Below, in pieces: positions 6,010 through 13,238 of a stretch of DNA of 13,746 nucleotides. Source of the DNA: Coriobacteriia bacterium (GTDB lineage: Bacteria > Actinomycetota > Coriobacteriia > Coriobacteriales > UBA8131); the NCBI GenBank assembly GCA_009781525.1, contig WQXZ01000030.1:1-13746 (forward strand), read 5' to 3'. The notes under the pieces were generated by a model. The model had not been told where the DNA came from. It saw nothing but the letters and a program-made list of their open reading frames with translations, and made no database searches. The number at the start of each line of letters is the position of its first letter. Position 1 is the stretch's first letter. Both the position numbers and the translations under genes were made by a program.

Positions 6010-6999
6010 TTGGTAGAATTCTCTGAAGCTATTCTGAAAAGAAACGAGATAAAGTTGATTAATATAACCAGTTCAGACTCCCGCGACGAGGGGGCAGCGG
6101 CGGGCGGAGCGGAGGCAGCGACCGGAGCGGCGGCGGCCGGAGCGGCGGCGGCGGCCGGAGCGACAGCGGCCGGAGCGACAGCGGCGGGCGGAGCGACAGC
6201 GGCCGGAGCGGCGGCGGCGGCCGGAGCGGCGGCGGCCGGAGCGACCCCCACCAGAGCGGAAGCCCAACCAGACCACCCCACTCAGCTTAACTTTGCAACT
6301 ATCGATTACGACCGCGAAGAGCGCTGCGGGTTTCCCGAAGTCATCTTCGGGCTTGGTAAGACGCCCACACAGATCGCCTCGATTATGGCAGCCTTAATCG
6401 AGCAGAGCGACGTTGTGCTATGCACTCGAGCTACTGCTGATGCAGCAGCTGCAACCATAGCTATACTGCCCGATGCAACCTATATCGAATCGTGCCAGAT
6501 TCTCTATATCGACCGGCGAGATGGCGACCTGCGCATTCAGGGAAGCATCGCCACTGACGTGCTTCAAGCACCTGGTGGCAGCGGCAACGTCTTGGTCTGC
6601 TGCGCTGGCACCTCCGACCTCAATGTCACCGAAGAAGCCGCGATTACCGCGCGCATCATGGGTTCGCGCGTCACGATGATCACCGATATCGGCATCGCTG
6701 GAGTGCACCGCACCTTAAGTCACACTGAAACCCTGCGCACTGCTACCGTGATAGTCGTGGTTGCTGGCATGGAGGGAGCCCTTCCCTCTCTGGTCGCCGG
6801 CCTTGTCGATGTTCCTGTCATCGCCGTGCCCACCTCGGTCGGCTATGGAGCCAACTTCGGTGGACTTGCAGCCCTGCTTGGCATGCTGAACTCCTGTGCC
6901 AACGGAGTCAGCGTGGTCAATATCGACAATGGATTCGGTGCCGGCGTCATAGCCCATCGCATCAATGCACCTGCCTGGCTTACTGCAACACAGCCTTAA
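6010..6999 (+). CDS. larB: LarB, nickel-pincer cofactor biosynthesis protein, with Ala/Gly/Thr-rich insert
   Basis: LarB carboxylates the pyridinium ring of nicotinic acid adenine dinucleotide and cleaves the phosphoanhydride, the first step to the nickel-pincer nucleotide of lactate racemase. The conserved PurE-like domain is complete: REERCGFPEVIFGLGKTPTQI, then AGTSDLNVTEEAA, VAGMEGALPSLVAGLVDVPV, PTSVGYGANFGG and MLNSCANGVSVVNIDNG. The Cys of MLNSCA (codon 6895-6897) fits the reactive cysteine reported for LarB. The N-terminal part is abnormal: about 50 residues of Ala, Gly and Thr (6094-6246) stand where helices leading into the domain are expected. Start: an in-frame stop at 5992 leaves GTG 5998 or TTG 6010. 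The GGTGA at 5997-6001 overlaps the GTG but is well spaced for the TTG, so I chose 6010. At 329 residues it is well above the usual ~250. larC follows after 45 bases. Confidence 0.92.
   Translation: MVEFSEAILKRNEIKLINITSSDSRDEGAAAGGAEAATGAAAAGAAAAAGATAAGATAAGGATAAGAAAAAGAAAAGATPTRAEAQPDHPTQLNFATIDYDREERCGFPEVIFGLGKTPTQIASIMAALIEQSDVVLCTRATADAAAATIAILPDATYIESCQILYIDRRDGDLRIQGSIATDVLQAPGGSGNVLVCCAGTSDLNVTEEAAITARIMGSRVTMITDIGIAGVHRTLSHTETLRTATVIVVVAGMEGALPSLVAGLVDVPVIAVPTSVGYGANFGGLAALLGMLNSCANGVSVVNIDNGFGAGVIAHRINAPAWLTATQP
6124..6237 (+). repeat. 33-base higher-order repeat inside larB
   Basis: Seven units each begin GGAGCG and end GCC or GGC, with lengths alternating 15, 18, 15, 18, 15, 18, 15 bases. 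They therefore form three and a half copies of a 33-base (11-codon) repeat. They encode GAAAA, GAAAAA, GATAA, GATAAG and similar. All unit lengths are multiples of three, so copy-number change keeps the frame. The bordering segments 6094-6123 and 6238-6246 are of the same composition but less regular. Confidence 0.93.
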
Positions 7000-7044
7000 G
7001 TTGCGTAGGCTCGCAGTGATACCCGGCCAAAGACTGGAAAGCCT

Positions 7045-8535
7045 ATGACATCCTTACATCCGCCTGCTCATCCTGCTGATACCTCAGCGAGTAGAACATT
7101 CTTCCGAGCACCTCGCCACATCTCGAGCCTGCCTGCAGACCAACCAGTCGCGCAGGCAAGCCAGCCGTCGACAAGCCAGGTTCCTGCGCAAGCTGCCGGT
7201 CTTCCGCCCACCACCCAATTCCTCCCGCAAGCTGCCGGTCTTCCGCCCGCTTCCCAGTCCCCTGACCGAATACTGCACTTTGACTTTGCAACAGGTGCAT
7301 CTGGGGATAAGTTCTTGGGCGCTTTGCTTGAAGTCTGCGAGGCTTTAGGTCTGGCAAGGCTTGATAACCTTCAGGCTGTTGCTACCGCGCTGGTAGAAGG
7401 GGCGGTCATTGAGCGCAGCAGGGTTGTGCAGGGAGAAATCGCTGCCACGTCCATCAAGGTAAGCGAGCGACGTGCTCCGCACCGGCAGTGGTCAGGCATT
7501 CGCAGGATGATCGAAGATGCAGCAGCACAAGGTGTCCTCAGTGCCTCTGCGACAGCACTGGCAATCTCTACCTTTGAGTCAATCGCCATCGCCGAAGCTG
7601 AAGTGCACAACGAGCCGATTGAGCTTGTGCACTTCCACGAGGTCGGCGCGGCTGACTCGATAATCGATATCGTTTGCAGCTGCTACCTGTTCGACCTACT
7701 TGCTCCGAGTGCGGTTTATGCATCTCCTCTGGTACTTGGCTTTGGCACTTTCAAAGCAGCGCATGGCTTGATGAGCGTTCCCGCTCCAGCCACAGCGCTC
7801 CTGATTAAAGGGTTATCTGTAACAGCTGGTCCACACGAAGGCGAGATGACCACACCCACCGGTGCGGCACTCGCTGCTGCCTTTGTCACCCATTGGCAAC
7901 CCTTTGTTGCTTTGCGTCCAATTGCCATCGGGTATGGGGCAGGAACACGAACGGTTACCGGTGCATCGAACACCGTACGTCTACTGGTTGGCGAGACTGC
8001 CGGACAGCCAATCACTTCTACCCAACAAGCCTTCACCCTTGAGAATGTCACGCTAATCGAAGCCAACATCGACCACCGCACGCCGGAAGCCTTGGCATTT
8101 GCTGCCGAAGAGCTATTGGCAGCTGGCGCACTGGATGTCTGGCAAGAGCCGATTACCATGAAAAAAGGTCGCATGGCATGCAAGCTTGCATTGCTTTGCC
8201 AGCCAAACCGAAGCGGAGAGTTCGCGCAGCTTTTCTTGGCGCTGACCGGTAGTTTGGGGCTGCGGATGCGCACTGTTGAACGCGTCGTGCTTCCCCGTCA
8301 GGAGCTGGTGCTTGACACTCAATGGGGGCCTGTTCGCTTTAAACAGGGACGCTTTTTTGAATACGAATTACCCGATATGCAAGATCGCAGCACAAAGGAT
8401 GCGCCTGCTTCACCGCTCAACAATACCCGATGGATTCGCCCCGAACATGACGATGTAGCCCGCCTTGCTCGCGAGCACGACCTTGACTACCAAAGCCTCT
8501 ACGATCAGTTGATGCTGTTGGTTGATGGCGTGTAA
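7045..8535 (+). CDS. larC: LarC, nickel-pincer cofactor nickel insertase
   Basis: LarC uses CTP to insert nickel into the dithiolated pyridinium mononucleotide, the last step in nickel-pincer cofactor synthesis. The family's opening strand and motif appear only at residues 76-92 (ILHFDFATGASGDKFLG). VHFHEVGAADSIIDIV, MTTPTGAALAAAF and the C-terminal half (EANIDHRTPEALAFAAEELL, DVWQEPITMKKGRMACKL, then DTQWGPVRFKQGR) follow. Both halves are in one frame, unlike the LarC1/LarC2 frameshift arrangement of Lactiplantibacillus plantarum. 496 residues includes about 74 extra N-terminal ones, rich in Pro, Ala, Gln and Ser, with no homology I can recognise. GGAAAG precedes the ATG at 7045, and no good start lies nearer the conserved domain, so the extension is probably translated. 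It sits 45 bases after larB. No larE or larA is in the window. Confidence 0.94.
   Translation: MTSLHPPAHPADTSASRTFFRAPRHISSLPADQPVAQASQPSTSQVPAQAAGLPPTTQFLPQAAGLPPASQSPDRILHFDFATGASGDKFLGALLEVCEALGLARLDNLQAVATALVEGAVIERSRVVQGEIAATSIKVSERRAPHRQWSGIRRMIEDAAAQGVLSASATALAISTFESIAIAEAEVHNEPIELVHFHEVGAADSIIDIVCSCYLFDLLAPSAVYASPLVLGFGTFKAAHGLMSVPAPATALLIKGLSVTAGPHEGEMTTPTGAALAAAFVTHWQPFVALRPIAIGYGAGTRTVTGASNTVRLLVGETAGQPITSTQQAFTLENVTLIEANIDHRTPEALAFAAEELLAAGALDVWQEPITMKKGRMACKLALLCQPNRSGEFAQLFLALTGSLGLRMRTVERVVLPRQELVLDTQWGPVRFKQGRFFEYELPDMQDRSTKDAPASPLNNTRWIRPEHDDVARLAREHDLDYQSLYDQLMLLVDGV
7187..7248 (+). repeat. Direct repeat in the LarC N-terminal extension
   Basis: The 23-base segment 7187-7209 recurs exactly at 7226-7248, a period of 39 bases (13 codons), encoding the duplicated peptide QAAGLPP. 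It lies wholly inside the non-conserved extension. Confidence 0.9.
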
Positions 8536-8550
8536 CTGTAGGCTTACCGC

Positions 8551-9015
8551 TCACTGCCAAGGACGAGGAATCAGGGACATCAGGTAGTTGTTAGCCTTTC
8601 TGGGTCTGCCAAAGATACACACGAAGTGAGCTCCGTCGAACATCGTAATGCCCAATGCATTCCTGTTCAGCAGCATATAGCTTTCTTTACCAGCGCTGGC
8701 AATTGCGCCAACCTGTATCCGGAATAACTCCTGACGCACTTTGCCCTTTTTAGTTGCGTTTGTCTGAATAGCGCGATTTATGCTATACGCCAGAATTGAA
8801 GCCATCCCGCCAAATAATCCCCCACCTACAGCACCACCAGGAAACCATAGATAAATGGTACTAATGACAACTATTATGCAGATGAAAACTATCGACAAAA
8901 TCGCCGAAAGAATCATATGCGATGACTTATAAATCACAATCTCAGCCGGAGTGATCACAGCCCACCCATTAATCCGCGTCTTATCTGGTAATACAAGAAC
9001 GATACTGTCTTCCAT
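8551..9015 (-). CDS. Small membrane protein with PH/GRAM-like halves (copy 2)
   Basis: 154 residues, not a family I can name. The N-terminus MEDSIVLVLPDKTRINGWAV followed by EIVIYK looks like two or three beta strands. Residues about 35-57 are a transmembrane helix, PGG is at the turn, and a glycine-rich second helix runs 60-79. A basic NATKKGKVRQELF segment and a strand-rich C-terminal half follow (FRIQVGAIAS, LNRNALGITMFDGAHFVCIFG). The outline resembles a PH/GRAM-type barrel split by a membrane hairpin. It is clearly paralogous to the neighbouring gene upstream, about 40 percent identical by eye. AGAGGAGAGG precedes the ATG and the gap to the sister gene is 31 bases. It ends only 15 bases from the convergent larC. 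Function unknown. Confidence 0.85.
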   Translation of the reverse strand: MEDSIVLVLPDKTRINGWAVITPAEIVIYKSSHMILSAILSIVFICIIVVISTIYLWFPGGAVGGGLFGGMASILAYSINRAIQTNATKKGKVRQELFRIQVGAIASAGKESYMLLNRNALGITMFDGAHFVCIFGRPRKANNYLMSLIPRPWQ

Positions 9016-9046
9016 GCTGCCTCTCCTCTCACCCCAAAGGACACGG

Positions 9047-9508
9047 CTACTTCGCGGAATCGCTCAGCTGTGTCAGCACAAACTCGACAGACGGACGCGG
9101 CCTACCGAAAAGGCAGACCAGATGTGTTCCGTCTTTCATCGTCAAGCCTAGTGCATTCTGGTTCATTTGAAAGCGTTCGATTTCTGCGCCTGTTATGGCT
9201 CCGAACTGAATCTTAAACAGTAGCTCGGTAAACCTGCCCTTTTTAAAGGCATTCTTGTTTAGGATTCTGGTAAATGAACTTCCGAAAGCCCCAGCAAGCC
9301 CCCCGATAATCACAGCTCCCAATATCCCCCCTGGAATAAGCCCATACATGGTGCCAAAGGCTACTGCGAGAAAAATCACCAGTAGTGTAATAAACAGCGA
9401 CAAGAAATTTTGCTGCGTCTTATACACTAAGATCTCTTTCTCGTCGATCACAGCCCAGCCAGCCACCCGCTTACTATCAGGTAGCACAATAATGATACTG
9501 TCTTCCAT
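9047..9508 (-). CDS. Small membrane protein with PH/GRAM-like halves (copy 1)
   Basis: 153 residues, paralogue of the next gene downstream. Shared features are the start MEDSI, the LPD..R..GWAVI motif at 9-21, EILVYK at 25-30, a two-helix membrane hairpin at about 35-57 and 60-79 with an IPGG turn, a basic NKNAFKKGR stretch at 84-92, then FKIQFGAITGAE and NQNALGLTMKDGTHLVCLFG (116-135). The final motif resembles the last strands of bacterial PH or GRAM domains, which would face the cytoplasm if both termini are inside. GGAGGAG precedes the ATG by about 8 bases. It starts 16 bases after the gatB stop, so it is very likely on the gatCAB transcript. Function unknown; PH/GRAM resemblance is inferred from strand pattern alone. 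Confidence 0.85.
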   Translation of the reverse strand: MEDSIIIVLPDSKRVAGWAVIDEKEILVYKTQQNFLSLFITLLVIFLAVAFGTMYGLIPGGILGAVIIGGLAGAFGSSFTRILNKNAFKKGRFTELLFKIQFGAITGAEIERFQMNQNALGLTMKDGTHLVCLFGRPRPSVEFVLTQLSDSAK

Positions 9509-9524
9509 ATGGCTTCTCCTCCCG

Positions 9525-11150
9525 CTAGCCTAGCCTCTCAATCAGCAGGTCATTAATCATTTTGGGATTACCTTGCCCCTTCATCTCGCGCATTACTTGC
9601 CCGACAAAGAACCCAAGTAGACCGGTCTTGCCAGCCTGATACTCTGCTACCTTATCAGCATTCTCGGTCAGTACCTTGGCGACAACAACCTCAATAGCAC
9701 CGCTATCAGAAATCTGCTGCATGCCGCGCTCAGCGACAATCGCAGCCGGTGACTTTCCGCTCTGAGCCATTTCCGCAAACAATTCCTTGACCTGTCTGGA
9801 CGAAATCGTCTCACCCAGCGACAGCATAACTAACTCAGCAATATCCGCAGAACTGAATGCCGCTTCATCTAGAGAAACCCCCGATTGGCGCATCCAGGCA
9901 CTGACATCATTCAACAGTAAATTGGCAATTGCTCGGGCGATTTCATATCTGGATAAACCCTCGTCTGCGCCTTCGCCAGCGGTAGCTGCTAGTACAGCGG
10001 CATCGAAGAACGCAGCCAATTCAGGATCTACCGCCAGAGTTGTTGCATCTTCAAAAGGCAGCGCGAACGTATTCAGATATCTCTTTATTTTGGCATCGGG
10101 AAGCTCTGGCAGGCGGGCGCGGATAGATTCGATGAACTCGTCGTCCAGATGGAAGGGCGGCAGGTCTGGATCGGGAAAGTAGCGGTAATCATCAGCGGTT
10201 TCTTTGGAGCGCATCGCAATGGTGCGTTGGGTGGCAGGCTCCCAGTGGCGGGTCTCCTGGCGTACCGTTCCACCGCTTTCAAGCAGCTCCGCCTGGCGAC
10301 AGATTTCATAGGCTAGCCCATCGTGCAGATTACGAAAACTATTCATATTTTTCAGCTCGGTTTTAGTGCCAAGTTTAGTGTCGCCACGGCGGCGGATGCT
10401 GATGTTGCCATCGCAACGGAGCGATCCTTCTTCCATGTTGACGTTGGAGATGCCGAGAGCCAGGAAGATCTGGCGGAGCTTCTGGAGAAACAGTCTGGCT
10501 TCTTCAGGCGTGCGTAGGTCTGGTTCGGTGACCAGCTCGATCAGCGGTGCTCCGCAGCGATTGTAGTCGACCAGAGAGTATGTCGAGTTTGTGATGCGAC
10601 CGTCGGTACCGCCGACATGAACCAGCTTGCCGGCGTCTTCCTCCATGTGAATACGAGTGATGCCGATGCGGGTGCGATAGCTGGAGCTGGGGGCTGTGGG
10701 GGCTGCGCCAGCTGCGTCGCCTGCTGCCTCACCATCCGAATCACCAAGCATCTCCACGCTGCTCAGGTCGACACGTTGGTTGGCCGCCTTTCCGGTGACC
10801 TCCAGCTCAAGCTCGCCCTTCATGCAGAATGCTACCGGTCCTTGCGTGATTTGGTAGTTCTTGGTCATATCAGGATAAAAGTAATGTTTGCGATAAAACA
10901 TGGTATCGGGCATGATCTGGCAGTTCGTAGCCAAGCCAGCCATGATAATACTTTCGATAGCTGCCTTATTCGGCATTGGTAAAGAGCCAGGTAAACCCAG
11001 GCAAATCGGGCAGACCTGGGAGTTAGGTTCTTTGCCATATTCAAAAGTGCATGAGCAGAACATCTTGGTATTTAAGCTGGTCAGCTCGGTGTGTACCTCT
11101 AGTCCGATAACTGCTTCCCAGTCTTGCAGAACCTCTTCAAGTTGTTTCAT
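9525..11150 (-). CDS. gatB: Asp-tRNA(Asn)/Glu-tRNA(Gln) amidotransferase subunit B
   Basis: GatB is the kinase/tRNA-binding subunit that activates the misacylated Glu or Asp on tRNA with ATP before transamidation. The family opening WEAVIGLEVHTEL is at 11-23, and the zinc-type cysteines lie in FCSC (31-34) and CPICLGLPG (47-55). HYFYPDMTKNYQITQ, RIGITRIHMEEDAGK (161-175), DYNRCGAPLIELVTEPD and YRYFPDPDLPP follow, then the helical and YqeY-like C-terminal domains (GFFVGQVMREMKGQGNP). It is 541 residues against a usual ~480. The main cause is an insert at about 121-158 (10677-10790), rich in Ala, Gly, Asp and Ser, just before RIGITRIH. The start at 11150 overlaps the gatA stop by 4 bases (ATGA) and has an excellent AAGGAGGTG site, indicating coupling. 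Confidence 0.97.
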   Translation of the reverse strand: MKQLEEVLQDWEAVIGLEVHTELTSLNTKMFCSCTFEYGKEPNSQVCPICLGLPGSLPMPNKAAIESIIMAGLATNCQIMPDTMFYRKHYFYPDMTKNYQITQGPVAFCMKGELELEVTGKAANQRVDLSSVEMLGDSDGEAAGDAAGAAPTAPSSSYRTRIGITRIHMEEDAGKLVHVGGTDGRITNSTYSLVDYNRCGAPLIELVTEPDLRTPEEARLFLQKLRQIFLALGISNVNMEEGSLRCDGNISIRRRGDTKLGTKTELKNMNSFRNLHDGLAYEICRQAELLESGGTVRQETRHWEPATQRTIAMRSKETADDYRYFPDPDLPPFHLDDEFIESIRARLPELPDAKIKRYLNTFALPFEDATTLAVDPELAAFFDAAVLAATAGEGADEGLSRYEIARAIANLLLNDVSAWMRQSGVSLDEAAFSSADIAELVMLSLGETISSRQVKELFAEMAQSGKSPAAIVAERGMQQISDSGAIEVVVAKVLTENADKVAEYQAGKTGLLGFFVGQVMREMKGQGNPKMINDLLIERLG

Positions 11151-12859
11151 GCCACACCTCCTTCGATATTGTCAGTAGCCTCATCCTCTTCGCACGTGCA
11201 GTCCTCGCACTTCTCATGCTCTGCGCCCTCTGCACTCGTAGCGTGCGCAGTGTGTGCAGCCCCACCAGCTAGCGATACGCCGACTGCCGCGCCGGCAGCG
11301 CCTCTGATGGTCTCTTCGATGGCAGCGAATCTGCCGATTCCTGCAGTGGCAGTGGCTCGCACTGGCATATCAACAGGAGCCAGCCGAGCAATTGAATAGG
11401 TGCTCTCCAGAGCAGCCGCAACCCTAAAGATATTCTGGTCAACCAGCTGCGGACCCAGTATCTGCACGCTGACCGGCAGCCCCGTATCGCGGCCAAGACC
11501 AACCGGCAGGCTCATTCCACCGTTACCCGCGATATTGGCTGGAACTGTAAAGATATCCGACAGATACATACTTACCGGATCAGTAACCTCGCCGAACTTG
11601 AACGCCGCCCGTGGACTGGTCGGTGTAACCAGTGCATCGCAAAGCTCGAACGCCTGTCGGAAATCCGATGAAATCAGAGTGCGGATCTGCTGAGCCGGAA
11701 TGTAGTACTGGTCATAGGTTCCAGCCGACAGCAAATAGCAACCTAACATAATCCGCCGAATCACCTCAGGGCCAAAACCGCGCGCTCTGCTCAACTCATA
11801 GAACTCGTTCAGATTTGCAGCATCGGTCTCAGAATATCCATAACGCACCGCGTCAAACTTGCTCAGATTCGAGAAAGCCTCAGCCGGACCGATCACATAG
11901 TATGCAGCCATGGCTGCGCGAGCATGTGGTAGTTCTATGGGGATAAGATCCGCGCCCATCTGCTCGAGGCGCTGCATGGCATCCTCAATGGCAAAGAGCA
12001 TCTCAGGCTGCAGGCCATCCATCTCAAGATAGGCAGGAACGTAGCCGATGCGCATCCCATCGACTCCCGCTTGCAGGTAGTCACTCATCTTGGCAGTCGG
12101 TTTCTGCGACATTGTGTCAGCCGGATCAAAGGTAGCGATGACATCGGCAACTGCAGCCACGTCAGCCACGCTACGTCCGAGTGAACCTGCCTGATCAAGC
12201 GAAGAACCGAAGCCCACCACGCCATGTCGCGACACCATGCCGTAGCTGGGCTTATAGCCAACCACACCACAGAAGCTGGCTGGTTGGCGTATCGATCCAC
12301 CGGTATCGCTGCCAAGGGCAACAGTTGCCAACCCTGCTGCTACAGCAGCTGCTGACCCTCCAGATGAGCCACCGGGAACACGCGATAAATCCCACGGGTT
12401 GTAAGTCGGTCCGAAAGCCGATGTCTCTGTGGAAGAGCCAAACGCGAACTCATCCATATTTAACTTACCAAGCACCAGCGCACCGGCATCGATGACATTC
12501 TGAACGCAGGTCGCGGTGTATGGCGAAACGTAATCTTCAAGCATCCTGGACGCGCAGGTGGTGTTGGTTCCAGCCAGGTTCATGTTGTCTTTGAAGGCGA
12601 CGGGGACACCCACCAGCGGGCCAAGCTCGTCCGGGATAGTACCGACGGGCGCGTGGTGCAGCGCCATGTCGATTTTGCGAGCGGTCAGCAGAGCCATGTC
12701 GTCAGTTGCCTCGATGAAGGCTCCGATCTCACCGTCGATGGCAACGATGCGCTCAATGGCAGCTTCGGTTATCTCGTAGGCAGTGAAGTCGCGGGCTGCC
12801 AGTCCAGCGCGGATGTCGGCGATGGAGAAGGTTGGGTAGACGTGCGTGAGGTTGCTCAT
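11147..12859 (-). CDS. gatA: Asp-tRNA(Asn)/Glu-tRNA(Gln) amidotransferase subunit A with Cys-rich tail
   Basis: GatA is the glutaminase subunit of the amidase-signature family; it frees ammonia from glutamine for GatB. The Ser-cis-Ser-Lys triad reads K90 (VAFKDN), S165 (GGSSGGS) and S189 (SDTGGSIRQPAS). The spacings of 75 and 24 equal those of Staphylococcus aureus GatA. The protein is 570 residues against ~485 usual. The family ends near YSIARLAPVD (~497), and a tail of about 70 residues follows, first Ala/Gly-rich, then HEKCEDCTCEEDE with C551, C554 and C556, which could bind a metal. The tail's last codons contain the AAGGAGGTG ribosome binding site of gatB. The start at 12859 overlaps the gatC stop by 4 bases and has GAGGAGGAG upstream. 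Confidence 0.97.
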   Translation of the reverse strand: MSNLTHVYPTFSIADIRAGLAARDFTAYEITEAAIERIVAIDGEIGAFIEATDDMALLTARKIDMALHHAPVGTIPDELGPLVGVPVAFKDNMNLAGTNTTCASRMLEDYVSPYTATCVQNVIDAGALVLGKLNMDEFAFGSSTETSAFGPTYNPWDLSRVPGGSSGGSAAAVAAGLATVALGSDTGGSIRQPASFCGVVGYKPSYGMVSRHGVVGFGSSLDQAGSLGRSVADVAAVADVIATFDPADTMSQKPTAKMSDYLQAGVDGMRIGYVPAYLEMDGLQPEMLFAIEDAMQRLEQMGADLIPIELPHARAAMAAYYVIGPAEAFSNLSKFDAVRYGYSETDAANLNEFYELSRARGFGPEVIRRIMLGCYLLSAGTYDQYYIPAQQIRTLISSDFRQAFELCDALVTPTSPRAAFKFGEVTDPVSMYLSDIFTVPANIAGNGGMSLPVGLGRDTGLPVSVQILGPQLVDQNIFRVAAALESTYSIARLAPVDMPVRATATAGIGRFAAIEETIRGAAGAAVGVSLAGGAAHTAHATSAEGAEHEKCEDCTCEEDEATDNIEGGVA

Positions 12860-13161
12860 TGCTCCTCCTCACCGGTTAGTATGGTTGGCACCTTGTACTG
12901 GCCGTTCTCGTGCGATGCCGCATTTGCAAGCGCATCCTCGACGGACATGCTGGGGATTATAGTGTCCTCGCGCATGATGTTTGTGAAGGTTGCCAAGGGG
13001 TGATAAGTAGGTTCAACATCGGTCAGATCAAACTCGCTGAGTACCTCACTGGCTGTAATAATCTGGTTCAGGTCGGCAGTCAGTTGAGTCACCTCGTCAT
13101 CGCTAAGTGCGATGCGGGTTTCAAAGGCAATTTGCCGCACCTGTTTCTCAGTTAGAGACAT
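12856..13161 (-). CDS. gatC: Asp-tRNA(Asn)/Glu-tRNA(Gln) amidotransferase subunit C
   Basis: 101 residues, standard for GatC, the small subunit that wraps around GatA and tethers it to GatB. The body reads LTEKQVRQIAFETRIALSDD, with the conserved VEPTYHPLA, MREDTI, EDALANAA and YKVPTIL segments following. The start at 13161 is chosen because GGAG lies 6 bases upstream and the family begins here. The frame continues open to an ATG at 13431, but that stretch crosses the -10 box and a GC-rich repeat array and is out of keeping with the family. It is first in the gatC-gatA-gatB operon, and its stop overlaps the gatA start by 4 bases. Confidence 0.96.
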   Translation of the reverse strand: MSLTEKQVRQIAFETRIALSDDEVTQLTADLNQIITASEVLSEFDLTDVEPTYHPLATFTNIMREDTIIPSMSVEDALANAASHENGQYKVPTILTGEEEQ

Positions 13162-13191
13162 GCTTTCTCCTTTACGATTCTTAACTGCCCT

Positions 13192-13197
13192 ATTATA
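13192..13197 (-). promoter_or_regulatory. gat operon -10 box
   Basis: TATAAT, a perfect -10, lies on the minus strand 30 bases before the gatC ATG, giving a leader of roughly 24 bases. The matching -35 position (about 13215-13220) reads AATACG and is poor. The GC-rich repeat array begins about 20 bases further upstream. Confidence 0.55.
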
Positions 13198-13238
13198 GCG
13201 ATATCTCGTTGGGGCGTATTCACGAAGGTGCAGGTATC

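Noticed and set aside
6073..6276. Arg/Ser-rich minus-strand frame (RSGRRRSGRR..).
   Set aside because: Third-frame reading of the larB minisatellite; any frame through this repeat is open.
5802..6281. Open minus-strand frame extending rubrerythrin upstream with an Ala/Pro-rich region to 6281.
   Set aside because: It is antisense to the larB repeat, crosses the rbr leader and promoter region, and the strong ribosome binding site and family N-terminus place the start at 5801.
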